Positions 57,601 to 64,000 of a stretch of DNA of 64,000 nt are shown piece after piece. The notes beneath the pieces were generated by a model, which had not been told where the DNA came from, made no database searches, and worked only from the letters and a program-made list of their open reading frames with translations. The first letter of the stretch is position 1. Every line of letters begins with the position of its first letter. The stretch spans positions 222,558-286,557 of the forward strand of contig JAHQIW010000940.1 in assembly GCA_019055375.1 (NCBI GenBank), in the 5' to 3' direction. This DNA comes from Parelaphostrongylus tenuis (Eukaryota > Nematoda > Chromadorea > Rhabditida > Metastrongylidae). The position numbers and the translations under genes are program-made.

Positions 57601-59362
57601 ATCAATCCCTGCGGGATACGCCATGCATTCGACTTCCATTTTTAACTTCTTTGAGGCAATTGAATGCATATCTGGCCTTTACAATGACTCGCGGAGGCCT
57701 CCGCTGAACCGAGCCAGTGCTGCTTATCCTCCCAGACACGTCTGAGACCTGCCTGGTACCAATTTACCGACCCCGGAGAGATGGTTGGCTAGGTGAACCA
57801 TGAGCGCGAGATCGAACCATTGACCTCGTGTGCGACGCAGGGACACCTCTAACCACTGCGCCACATGCGCTCGTGCTCATAAATAATGATAAATAATATG
57901 TTAAAAGTCGACTGTTTGTACTAGGACATGTAGTGATTTGTTCTCTGCAGTGTGAAGCGATATTTCCACTTTACGCGTGCAGTGTAACACCTTCGCCATC
58001 GACTCTTATATGTAGGGGGTATATTCCCTTACAAAAGACTGGCTCAAACGAAAGGCATCATGGTACTGTTGAAAGGCCGAAACACGCGTGTAGCACTTCT
58101 CAAGTGCCACAGTAGACCTCATTAAAGACTTGAAATAAGCCACCAAATTATACTGATTTAAGCGAGTTTCAAAACAAAACCCGTAGAATATGAAGGTGTT
58201 ACAACCATGTATTCAATAATTACAGGCGATATGCAAAGATTCGCGTCTCGGGCAGAAGTCTGCCTCATGTCTCATAGTTTCCGGGGGTGCGTGCTAACCA
58301 CTACACTAAGTGGGGCTGCTGTGCCGCTATCACTATTTCTGTCAACGCTAACTGGATTTACTGCCGATATGTGCTTATCAGCTAAAGGCCGTTGACGGTT
58401 TGTTGCTGACAGCTTCGATGCTCCGTGGTGTCCCGTAGTCCAGTGGCTAACGCACGTCTCCGAAATGGTAAGACGCACGTTCAGCCCCCTATCGAGGTTT
58501 AACGTTTTACATATCACTCAAAGTCCTTGAATATGAAGTTACAAGATAGGATGAAGGAAAAGAAAAACAAGACTTTTTAGCACAAATTCGGGAATTTGAA
58601 GACTTACCTTCAGTTTCTCTCCGATCACTACCAAGAAAAGATGCAGGGTTATTTTCCTCGCCAGGTCGACTTCTACGGCTAAACAGACGAGATGAGAGGA
58701 GCAACAAGGAAGCATGAAAAGCTCTATGCCACTTGAAAATGCGGGGAACTCCATTTTCTATGAAAAATTGGGAAAACCTACTTTTAGCACTTTCGGGACC
58801 GTGAATCCACCTCCTCTGTGTCTCTAGCCCCAGCATCGGAACGCATTGAACGCATTATTGTACCAGTTCAACTGTTGTTATTGCTGTATTTTCCTATGGT
58901 ATGTTAGTGCAAGTAGGAAAATAACAGCAATGATGCAATTGAAATAATACAATAGTGCATCGGAAGCGTTCCCATGGAAGGTTAGAGATGCAGGGGAGGT
59001 GGAGCAAACCGTCCAGCGCTGCCACGCCTGGGCTAGAGATGCAGAGAGGTGGGCCCACGGTCCCGAAAGGGATAAGTGAGAAACGAACTTACTTAGCTTG
59101 TGATGAATCGTCGTCACCGTAGCGGAGACCACTCCCTGGACGGGTACGGTGGTGATTTCCCCTTCGATGGCTTGATGATAAAGAACCGTCCTCATTCACT
59201 GGATTTGGCCCGCAATCTTGGGTAATCGAACTTCCACAGCCTCCCGCTCCGCCTCTTCTGCCTCTCCCTCGACGACGAAATCCGCCACGAGACGACGACA
59301 TCCCCAAGGGTGTTGAAGTGTCCGTCGAGGATGTCCCGCCGCCGTCCATGACGAATTCAACC
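41264..59362 (-). CDS. NFX1: NFX1-type RING, NF-X1 zinc finger and R3H protein, 23 coding exons
   Basis: The family acts in RNA and transcription control. In order: Gly/Arg-rich N-terminus (start ATG 59347-59349), a PAM2-like motif, a RING-like CxxC domain ([18 protein letters not shown]), a series of NF-X1 Cys/His fingers ([30 protein letters not shown]), an R3H domain ([22 protein letters not shown]) and an acidic tail. Exons (minus): 59349-59093, 58678-58608, 56859-56782, 56681-56361, about 56260-56187, 55423-55329, 53962-53871, 53805-53604, 52223-52121, 49107-48987, 48907-48729, 48636-48505, 48410-48304, 47005-46921, 46789-46590, 45134-45015, 44407-44240, 44167-44046, 43690-43561, 42511-42434, 42351-42200, 41834-41744, 41678-41264. 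Exon lengths sum to about 1,130 codons, like human NFX1 (about 1,120). Single-base discrepancies occur at 53901-53905 and 41789-41793; all other junction phases agree. Introns are packed with repeats. Confidence 0.95.
41965..42180. mobile_element. Inverted-repeat element with tRNA-like module (family B), copy 2
   Basis: Left actatacccaatttgtggag and tactgtgcaaaaaacg; right gcaaacgtttgtgcacagta and ctccacatattgggtatagt. Between them is one tRNA-like unit: ggtagtgcaatggttcgcat, then atctgggttcgaatcccggc. The flank atcataccaccgcaagtggc is shared with copy 1. It lies in the intron after the R3H exon. Confidence 0.8.
43200..43500 (-). mobile_element. tRNA-headed SINE (family C), full-length reverse copy
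   Basis: From the tail aggataaagctctcggcgtt through tggcctcccgctgtaccgag, ccatgagcgcgagatc and the head cgccacatgcgctc, complete on the minus strand. It lies in an NFX1 intron. Confidence 0.88.
44675..44915 (-). mobile_element. tRNA-headed SINE (family C), diverged reverse copy
   Basis: Tail aagtataaagctttcaatgt, body aatgcacatctgttcctt, head agtcactgcgccacacgcgc. The order matches the family. It lies in an NFX1 intron. Confidence 0.75.
45219..45850. mobile_element. Palindromic MITE-like element (family H), copy 4
   Basis: Left tctggctggacaaaaacttt and catgagagtgtta; near the other end atgctgcagcgttataaaaa. The interior shares the tccagaaatatgtttgactc block with other copies. It lies in an NFX1 intron. 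Confidence 0.6.
46130..46440 (+). mobile_element. tRNA-Ser/Leu-like SINE (family D) in NFX1 intron
   Basis: Head cagccgaatggctagtgatg, ctctccggcaactaggac, ggctatcctcgagataac, gatgaagtcctcaagcaag and gatacgggtcaaacaaag match 24848-25140 block by block. Orientation is opposite to the host gene. Confidence 0.8.
47335..47690. mobile_element. Inverted-repeat element with tRNA-like arms (family B), copy 4
   Basis: Left half tgtgaggcgcgactcgaaac and gctctaaaccgctgcactac (reverse tRNA-like). Right half gcaacgggttagagaacgcg and gggttcgagtc. The centre shares ggttggttgcgaacagatag with copies at 51360 and 51870. It lies in the intron between NFX1 exons at 48304 and 47005. Confidence 0.7.
47793..48062. 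mobile_element. Short palindromic MITE-like element (family H)
   Basis: Left actaactggagaggaacttt and cataggagtatta; right taacactccaatgaagagtt and cctctccagcg. Only about 270 bp: an internally shortened form of the family. Confidence 0.65.
49740..50870 (+). pseudogene. Decayed Tc1/mariner-like transposase
   Basis: Translated in shifting plus-strand frames it gives [16 protein letters not shown] (helix-turn-helix region), [43 protein letters not shown] and a C-terminal [11 protein letters not shown] segment. This order is typical of the DDE transposases of the Tc1/mariner superfamily. At least two frame changes and stops are present. No clear terminal repeat pair was found. It sits in an NFX1 intron, antisense to the gene. 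Confidence 0.8.
51000..51505 (+). mobile_element. Degraded family B tRNA-like element, two partial units
   Basis: Two units in a row each have a ctgatatgtgcttaccaagc-type block and a T-arm-like end (ggttcaactcccaaccgaag; ggtccaatcccacatcgagg). This is the centre-to-right half of the family B design, twice. Confidence 0.5.
51518..51652 (+). repeat. AT-rich microsatellite (tatacata / tatata)
   Basis: Runs of tatatacatacatatac and then tatatatatata directly before the family B element at 51655. Confidence 0.95.
51655..52050. mobile_element. Inverted-repeat element with two tRNA-like arms (family B), best full copy
   Basis: Left arm acccggtgatgtagagatac, gtgcaaaattttgcctc, then a reverse tRNA-like unit ending gcactgctgacgcc. 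Right arm gggcgtcactagtgaaacgg, gttagagcc, cgggtttcgagtcccgcctg, acgcaaaagttttgcacatc, actctacatcactgggta. The acceptor-like ends of the right unit can pair (gcgtca with tgacgc). The centre, cagatagatgtcttgtagcg, is shared with copy 4. Confidence 0.85.
52319..52611 (-). mobile_element. tRNA-headed SINE (family C), reverse copy
   Basis: Tail ggataaagctttcggcgttg, body gaatgcacatctggccttta, head ctaaccacggcgccaaacgc. It lies in an NFX1 intron. Confidence 0.82.
52705..53030. mobile_element. Inverted-repeat element (family G), full form
   Basis: Terminal inverted repeats of about 115 bp. Left: attattatttgagccaacat, gtcatgtggtctggtaag, ccttgcagactcgttagtcg. Right: cgactgacgagtttgtaagg, cttaccagaccacatgac, atattggctcaaataataat. 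The interior is short and non-coding. It lies in an NFX1 intron. Confidence 0.8.
53901..53905 (-). other. One-base deletion in NFX1 zinc-finger exon
   Basis: The exon at 53962-53871 is in frame from its acceptor ([18 protein letters not shown]) and in frame to its donor ([11 protein letters not shown]), but the two frames differ by one base at the short A run 53902-53904. One extra A would give the expected CFCGK motif of the family. See the findings for interpretation. Confidence 0.8.
54074..54762. mobile_element. Palindromic MITE-like element (family H), near full length
   Basis: Left gttagtaatcattcgagagc, ctctggctacagctctacgt, gaccggttttcaaaagtacc. Right agggtgttttgcaaaaccgg, ccacgtaacatgctggccag, gagctttcaaatcattactg. 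About 690 bp, like the copy at 62041-62724. It lies in an NFX1 intron. Confidence 0.78.
54953..55222 (+). mobile_element. tRNA-headed SINE (family C), diverged plus copy
   Basis: Head aagcgcgtgaggcggagaca, B box tgatcgatggttcgacctca, body gaggtcggtgaactggtacc, tail tcaacggagagagctt. It lies in an NFX1 intron. Confidence 0.78.
56620..56649 (-). other. PAM2-like motif in NFX1
   Basis: Residues [10 protein letters not shown] fit the PAM2 pattern (Leu/Phe-Asn-x-x-Ala-x-x-Phe-x-Pro) by which several proteins, including human NFX1 isoforms, bind the MLLE domain of cytoplasmic poly(A)-binding protein. Position in the N-terminal part, before the RING-like domain, suits that role. Confidence 0.6.
56930..57025 (+). 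repeat. Family G half-element, left partner
   Basis: aggtctgttcaaggctttta, gacacgtgtttcggcctttc, agcctcatcagtag, cgtttgagccaatacattgt. The reverse complement pattern recurs at 58010-58135, with an RTE remnant and a SINE between the two. Confidence 0.6.
57030..57470 (-). pseudogene. RTE-type LINE reverse transcriptase, C-terminal remnant
   Basis: The minus strand reads [20 protein letters not shown] and then [13 protein letters not shown], the RTE tail pattern of GRPPTRWSDFF type. The block acgtcaagtgatctttcatc and the following ccgtcgagttgaaaaggtag segment match other remnants. It is truncated at both ends and lies in an NFX1 intron. Confidence 0.78.
57577..57873 (-). mobile_element. tRNA-headed SINE (family C), full-length reverse copy
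   Basis: Tail aaaggataaagctctcggcg, body gcatatctggcctttacaat, gactcgcggaggcctcc, head accactgcgccacatgcgct. One of the cleanest copies. It lies in an NFX1 intron. Confidence 0.9.
58010..58135 (-). repeat. Family G half-element, right partner
   Basis: ggctcaaacgaaaggcatca, ctgttgaaaggccgaaacac, gcgtgtagcacttctcaagt and gtagacctcattaaag: reverse complement design of 56930-57025. Confidence 0.6.
58203..58520. mobile_element. Inverted-repeat element with tRNA-like arms (family B), copy 7
   Basis: Left ggcgatatgcaaagattcgc, gtgctaaccactacactaag (reverse tRNA-like). Right gtcccgtagtccagtggcta, acgcacgtctccgaaatggt and a degraded T arm; gttttacatatcactc at the end. The centre ggccgttgacggtttgttgc is family-typical. 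Confidence 0.65.
58788..59071. repeat. Foldback repeat in NFX1 intron 1
   Basis: ctttcgggaccgtgaatcca near 58790 faces tgggcccacggtcccgaaag near 59055. Inner blocks ttattgctgtattttcctat and agtaggaaaataacagcaat (58876-58930) also pair. A related single unit lies at 59640-59775. Confidence 0.7.
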
Positions 59363-59364
59363 CT
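59350..59364 (-). promoter_or_regulatory. Possible spliced-leader acceptor before the NFX1 start codon
   Basis: On the minus strand a pyrimidine-rich stretch ends in cttttccag, and the ATG follows 13 bases later. A strong acceptor this close to a start codon with no coding exon upstream is what trans-splicing in nematodes looks like. An ordinary 5' UTR intron is the alternative. Confidence 0.5.
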
Positions 59365-59639
59365 GGAAAAGCCGACTTCCTTCGGCAATTAAAATCAATG
59401 AAAAGAAAAATCGAAAAGCAAATAAGACGAAAAAATGAGGCAACGGGCAACCGAAATAAATTACGGAGGCGGGGTTGCGCAGCTGCTAGCGATGCAGTGT
59501 ATGAGGAAGCAAAATGCAGGTTCGATCTCCTCCCTCATCACAGTCTTGCAATCGATTAACGAACGCCCTAGGGGACGCCTTAGCTCGCTACTTCAGGATT
59601 CAAGGACTACCGTCTCGACCAGCATCCAGCGACACTTAT

Positions 59640-59775
59640 AGAAAAGATAAATTCCTGCTGCATCTAGAAATGGCACGCTGGGGGTTAGAGATGCAGAGGA
59701 AATGGAGCAGAGCATCCAGAGTTGCCAGTTAGAGATTTAGAGGTCGTGGATCCAAGGCCCCGAAACGGTTCAGCA
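59640..59775 (+). repeat. Single unit related to the intron 1 foldback
   Basis: gctgggggttagagatgcag, aggaaatggagcagagcatc, cagttagagatttagag and caaggccccgaaacgg resemble the right arm of 58788-59071. Confidence 0.55.
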
Positions 59776-59827
59776 GCAGTCGAAGCAACATGTAAAATGT
59801 TTCAATATCCTGATGGAGAACTGAAGA

Positions 59828-60125
59828 AAAAGGCAGACTTCTCGGCGTTGATAATCCTGACGGACTAGCCATGCATTGGACTCCATTCGTAGCGGCTTAA
59901 AAATGACTGGGTGCATGTCTGGTCTTTAGAATGCCTCACGGTGCCTATCGATTTATACGCCCAGTCAGCTGCTGCTGTGCTCCCATACAGGTCTGATAGC
60001 CATTTATCGATCCCGGGGGATGGAAGGCTTGGTGAACCTCGGGGCGGGATCGAACCATCGACCATCGAATCGTCGGTCACGATGAGTGAAGCACGGAACC
60101 TCTAACCACTGCGCTACACAGCCTC
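59828..60125 (-). mobile_element. tRNA-headed SINE (family C), diverged reverse copy
   Basis: Tail cttctcggcgttgataatcc, body gtcagctgctgctgtgctcc, atcgatcccggggatggaag-like segment and head aaccactgcgctacacagcc. It lies upstream of the NFX1 start. Confidence 0.8.
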
Positions 60126-61059
60126 CGGTTTCGTGTACGATAATTTTGATAGTAGGAATCGGACCCAATGCATGAAGAGCTGGGGCGGCCACAGCGATTC
60201 TAGTGACAGGACGAGCCAGACAGATGAACTATAAAGCGAATGGCCACTAATTTGACAAATTTCATGTTATCATGCAATGGAGTGATTAAAGGGCGCACGA
60301 TATATTTGTCTTATTTGGTCCTATCACGATAGCACCGTCGAGCCCTTTGGATCTCGCCTAAACTCCCTATTTTATTGATCGGTGGTGACTGACGTTTCAT
60401 TTTTAAGCTTTCGTTTCGTAGGGCTCGGCCGATCTTTGTGGAGCAGGTGGAGGAGTGGGGTTTGCCCTCTACATCGGAGGGGTTTGTCCTCTATAAGTCT
60501 CCCAGTTTTCGTGGGAGATCGCCTTCTATGAGCCCTCTAATAAGGATTAAGCCGCCTAAATATTCCTTACTATCGATTGGATATCAAATTTATATTCTTA
60601 TTATTATTTCTTTTTAATATTAATATTATAGATAAATATTATTCTTACTATGAAAATTTTTTCAAATATTTTATATTAAATATTTTACCAAATATCAAAT
60701 ATTATTCTTAATAAATTTACCCAGATTGATCATAATTTATAAAGAAATTCTAATTTTAGTATTCGAGTTCAAATCTCGTATAAAATGAGTAAATATCGAG
60801 TTTCTTGACTCTGGATTTTTTCTATAATAAGTGGATAGTTGTTATAATATTTCTTTGTAACAAAATATTTCAAAATATTTCCTACAAATTGTGAAAATCA
60901 ATAAATAAATGAAGTATAGAATGTAAGCATAGACGTGAAAAATATGATGTAAAGTATGAATAAAATTTCCTTCCTGAGGGTTGAATTGCCTGAATTTTTC
61001 TGTATTAAGTGTATAAATATTAGATATCTAATTCCAAGATTTCCTATGTTTTTACTACA
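60126..61059. other. No recognisable gene; AT-rich core
   Basis: A GC-rich patch near 60420-60540 has two similar tgccctctacatcggag / tgtcctctataagtc units. Then come several hundred bases of very AT-rich DNA with ttaatattaatatta runs. No exon is seen. Confidence 0.4.
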
Positions 61060-61245
61060 TTTTAGCAGTGTGATGATGTTATGATAAGCTATGACGAAGA
61101 GATACTGAAGAATGAGTGGTAAGTGGACGGTGGCCTCGGCGGTGTAGTGGTAGCACGCGTCCCTGGCAAGGATAAACGCGGGTTCGACTCCCGTCCGAGG
61201 TCGAGTTTTTGCTTACCTCTCAATTCTTTTAGGAGTACTAGATGA
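61060..61245 (+). mobile_element. tRNA-like repeat (family A), plus copy
   Basis: Flank tagcagtgtgatgatgttat, gaagaatgagtggtaagtgg, then the tRNA-like unit ggcctcggcggtgtagtggt, agcacgcgtcc, gcgggttcgactcccgtccg, aggtc. The acceptor ends pair but the anticodon arm is poor. Confidence 0.75.
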
Positions 61246-61429
61246 TCTCTCGATATTAGAATGTTTATAGAATGAATGAACAGATGTTTAGTTATTTTTA
61301 TTACTGGCAGTATTTTTTGAACAAGCGGACAGATCCTAAATATTTTTTAGTATATCGATTTTATGGATATCTTTTTATCTTGCTTATTTTGTCTTTTTGT
61401 ACTTTTTACTTTTTCTGTTTCCGTCTTCA

Positions 61430-61680
61430 CGGTGTTTTTTTTCGTCAGTCCTGAGCGGATCCGAATACTTCTAGCATTGAATTCGTTTTTTTCCGTCATT
61501 TTGAACGTCGTGGATTACTGATTGAGCGAATCTTCTTGTAATCTCGAGGATAGCCATATTGCGACGTTTCCCTATGGCATTGTTGTTGACTGCCGGAGAG
61601 AATAGAGGATGGGTTTCGGTCCCGCGCGAGCCGCGACGATCATCGCGACCACTCGGCCACGGCACCCCTTAAATTTCTAA
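61430..61680 (-). mobile_element. tRNA-Ser/Leu-like SINE (family D), reverse copy
   Basis: On the minus strand the head is tgccgtggccgagtggtcgc, a clear tRNA-Ser/Leu-type A box, then ctctattctctccggcagtc and gattacaagaagattcgctc. It matches 2760-3012 over its length. Confidence 0.75.
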
Positions 61681-62040
61681 AATGAGTGAATAAACCTTAG
61701 ATTTTTTTTAGTGTTGAAGTACTTTGGAAGACAAATGAGTAGGTATCAAGTAATTCTAGATATTTGAGTATTTTTGCTATGATTAAGATGTTACATATTT
61801 CCTAATAGTTTCTTTGTGCTATTAAGCCATGAACGCGAGTGTTTCAATGAAGTTTCATTCGAATATCGTTTCGACGCGCTTCGATCTGAGCGGCTGCGAA
61901 GACGAAGTGCCACTGGGAAGAAGAGCGACTACGGATCATTGGTTGCGATTAGTCTCCTCTAAAGAAGAAGACGAAACGTTGGTCAAATAGGGTTTTGTAC
62001 TTTTTCGTTTGGTTTTTTTCTTCGTTTTCTAGGTTTATCC
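61681..62040. other. No recognisable gene
   Basis: Spacer. Includes ctctaaagaagaagacgaaa near 61960, the loose repeat motif also seen near 39926 and 46459. Confidence 0.4.
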
Positions 62041-62724
62041 CTTTCGCTGGACAAGAGCTTTTCAGAAGAGTGTTAGTAATCACTCGAAAGCATAAATCTC
62101 TACCTAGTGCTGTACATGTTCATATTTCAAAAAATTTAATTATAACGCTTCAGCGAAAGGAAGACATTTGTGTTTCACACGCGCATATTTCTCGCCCTAC
62201 AGAGCTCGTTTTTTAGACCAGTAGTAATCATTCAATAGGGTAAAATTTGACGATTCCAATGCTGTGCTTATTTTCCGGAAAGGCCGTCTCTCGCAGTGTA
62301 GCTTGGTAAGTAAGATTGATTCACATACGCGGGTAATGTGTTTTTTGAACAATTTTCGGTATGCGGATTGGAAGGGGAAGTGGGAGCCAAGGGGGTTCCC
62401 CTAGAATATCGATCGGTATCTCCTATATGGAGTGTGATTTCTGTTATTTTGAGCAGGAATTGCTTCTTCGCATTGGAGGAAACTTTAGATTAAACGTCTT
62501 ACTCTGATACTAAGTGATTTTTTCTAGGCGTTCATATGCTTTTTCGTGCATTCAGTGAAGTGATGGTCGAACTGCGCATCTGTTGTGAATCATAATTTTG
62601 TTTTAAATTTTACAGCGGTATGAAAGGGTCTCTTCAGATAACCCTTTACGTGCGGTTCTAACCAGAAATCTAAGCTTTCGAATGATTGCTAACACTCCCT
62701 ATGAAAAGTTCTTGTCCAGAGAAA
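62041..62724. mobile_element. Palindromic MITE-like element (family H), near full length
   Basis: Left ctttcgctggacaagagctt, agagtgttagtaatcactcg, aaagcataaatctct. Right agaaatctaagctttcgaat, gattgctaacactccctatg, aaaagttcttgtccagagaa. The interior is non-coding. Confidence 0.8.
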
Positions 62725-63083
62725 AGTATAGGCTTAGAGAACTGTGTTACCAAACGGAGAAGTACCAAGTTTCATTAACAACCTCGTGTTACAGGCTCAA
62801 TCAACAAAGAGAGTATGATTGATTGCTTATGCTAAGTAGAGGAAAGTCGGTTTTCATTAAGAAGTTTCAATCGTCTCTCAATATTTACGTACCTGCATAG
62901 GGTTCAAATTAATATATCTTTAGGCAGTTTTTCTCATGCTAAATTATGTATTCTATCTAGCGACTCAATATCTAGAACGTTTTGCTTACATTCTTTCACG
63001 TGCTTCTGTATTTGTCTATTTGTTCTGCATTCGTTGTGTTCTTAAAGTTACATTATTATTACAGAGTGTGATGTAAAAAAGAG
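62725..63083. other. No recognisable gene
   Basis: AT-rich spacer with nothing supportable. Confidence 0.45.
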
Positions 63084-63340
63084 CGCATGTGGCGTAGTGG
63101 TTAGAGATGCTCTGCGTCGCACACAAGGTCGATGGTTCGATCTCACGCTCATGGCTCACCAAGCCATTCATTTTCTGGGACGGCAAATTGGCACCAGTCT
63201 GATCTCAGGCTTGTCTGGGAGGATAAGCAGTACTGACTCGATAAAGCGGGTGGCCACCGCAAGTCATTGTAAAGGCCAGATATAAATTTATTCATCTCCG
63301 CATCCCTCAGGGGTTGATAAACGCCTTGAGCTCTATTGGC
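63084..63340 (+). mobile_element. tRNA-headed SINE (family C), reference copy
   Basis: Head gagcgcatgtggcgtagtgg, ttagagatgctctgcg, B box atggttcgatctcacgctc; the two ends of the head can pair as an acceptor stem (gagcg with cgctc). Body ctcaccaagccattcatttt, gggaggataagcagtactga; tail catccctcaggggttgataa and a gagctctattgg end. Most complete plus-strand copy. Confidence 0.9.
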
Positions 63341-63503
63341 CTTATTCAAATTATCGTAACAAGTGTTTTACTTTGTTACGCTCTACCATCTTGATTTCTG
63401 ATATTTCAACAAGCTTTTTTATCCGTGAAATAACAATTTTTCCTGATGATGCTGGAATTGATCGCGTCGATAAGTAAGTATTACAGAATCATAAACCCAT
63501 ACA

Positions 63504-63806
63504 GGCGTGTTGCAGTGATTAGAGGAAGAGGTGTTCTGCTGCTGGTTTTCCACGTTTATACTAAGAGCATTCGACGATCGATGGTTCGATCCCTCGCTTG
63601 AAGCTCACCAAGTCTCACACTCCCCGGGCTCGGTGAATCGGCACCAGACTTGTCTGGGATGTTGGCACTTTGAACTGACGCATCGGTAGACTATGGCGAG
63701 TTTTAAAGGCCTGATACAATTATCTTGAATGCTGTTCCGATGAAGACGAATGCATGGCGCATTTCTTAGGGCCTGATCAAAGCCGAGAGCTTTATCCTTT
63801 TTTTTG
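63504..63806 (+). mobile_element. tRNA-headed SINE (family C), diverged plus copy
   Basis: Head caggcgtgttgcagtgatta, B box gatcgatggttcgatccctc, body ctcggtgaatcggcaccaga, tail aagccgagagctttatcctt followed by a T run. Confidence 0.82.
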
Positions 63807-64000
63807 ACCAGAGAAGTTTCTGGAGAGTGTTTGCTCCAGGATTCATGCTGATAAAGATTGCCTCTATCACATCTTTTATTTTTGCTTAATTTTTTCTTCT
63901 ATAATCCTCCCCAGATTTCTACGCAGTGGCGATGGCGAATTTTTATCCGGAGAATAAGTGGATGAAATGACCATACGAAAGTGCCCACCTCTTTTCCTCC

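Noticed and set aside
1..64000. CRISPR arrays, bacterial operons, phage or integrated viral genes
   Set aside because: No regularly spaced repeats, no bacterial gene structure and no viral protein signature seen; repeats are eukaryotic SINE, MITE and LINE types.

Overview
This is eukaryotic DNA from a nematode, most likely a clade V parasite of the strongylid/hookworm type. Three things point that way: small exons split by introns with strong TTTCAG acceptors, a U2 snRNA that closely resembles the Caenorhabditis form, and possible spliced-leader acceptor sites just upstream of start codons. The species call is an inference. No prokaryotic, organellar or viral gene was seen.

Three protein genes can be rebuilt exon by exon with matching splice phases. 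(1) 8638-12327 (+): a C-type lectin-like gene, four exons found, last exon missing. (2) 21098-32003 (+): an SLC22-type organic ion transporter of the major facilitator superfamily, 18 exons to the stop codon, first exon not found. (3) 59362-41264 (-): an NFX1-type RING / NF-X1 zinc finger / R3H protein, 23 coding exons and about 1,130 codons. Two single-base homopolymer discrepancies in NFX1 cancel each other over the gene. A possible secreted protein exon lies at 7628-7889 (-). The genes are unrelated neighbours, not an operon.

The most striking non-coding region is 34.3-38.1 kb. Two copies of a U2 snRNA sit in opposite arms of a near-perfect inverted duplication (arms of about 1.55 kb, spacer about 0.57 kb). 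Both copies carry TTAGTT where U2 normally has the invariant branch-site pairing box GTAGTA.

Most of the rest is mobile DNA, much of it in introns: tRNA-headed SINEs (at least 12 copies of one family, 5 of another), a superfamily of inverted-repeat elements carrying a tRNA-like module in each arm, palindromic MITE-like elements of up to about 690 bp, a mariner-derived hairpin, a decayed Tc1/mariner transposase, a broken piggyBac transposase and three RTE-type LINE remnants. Long stretches with nothing recognisable (for example 15.0-18.8 kb and 39.4-41.2 kb) are listed as such. Boundaries of repeats are approximate, because they were set by eye from copy-to-copy similarity.
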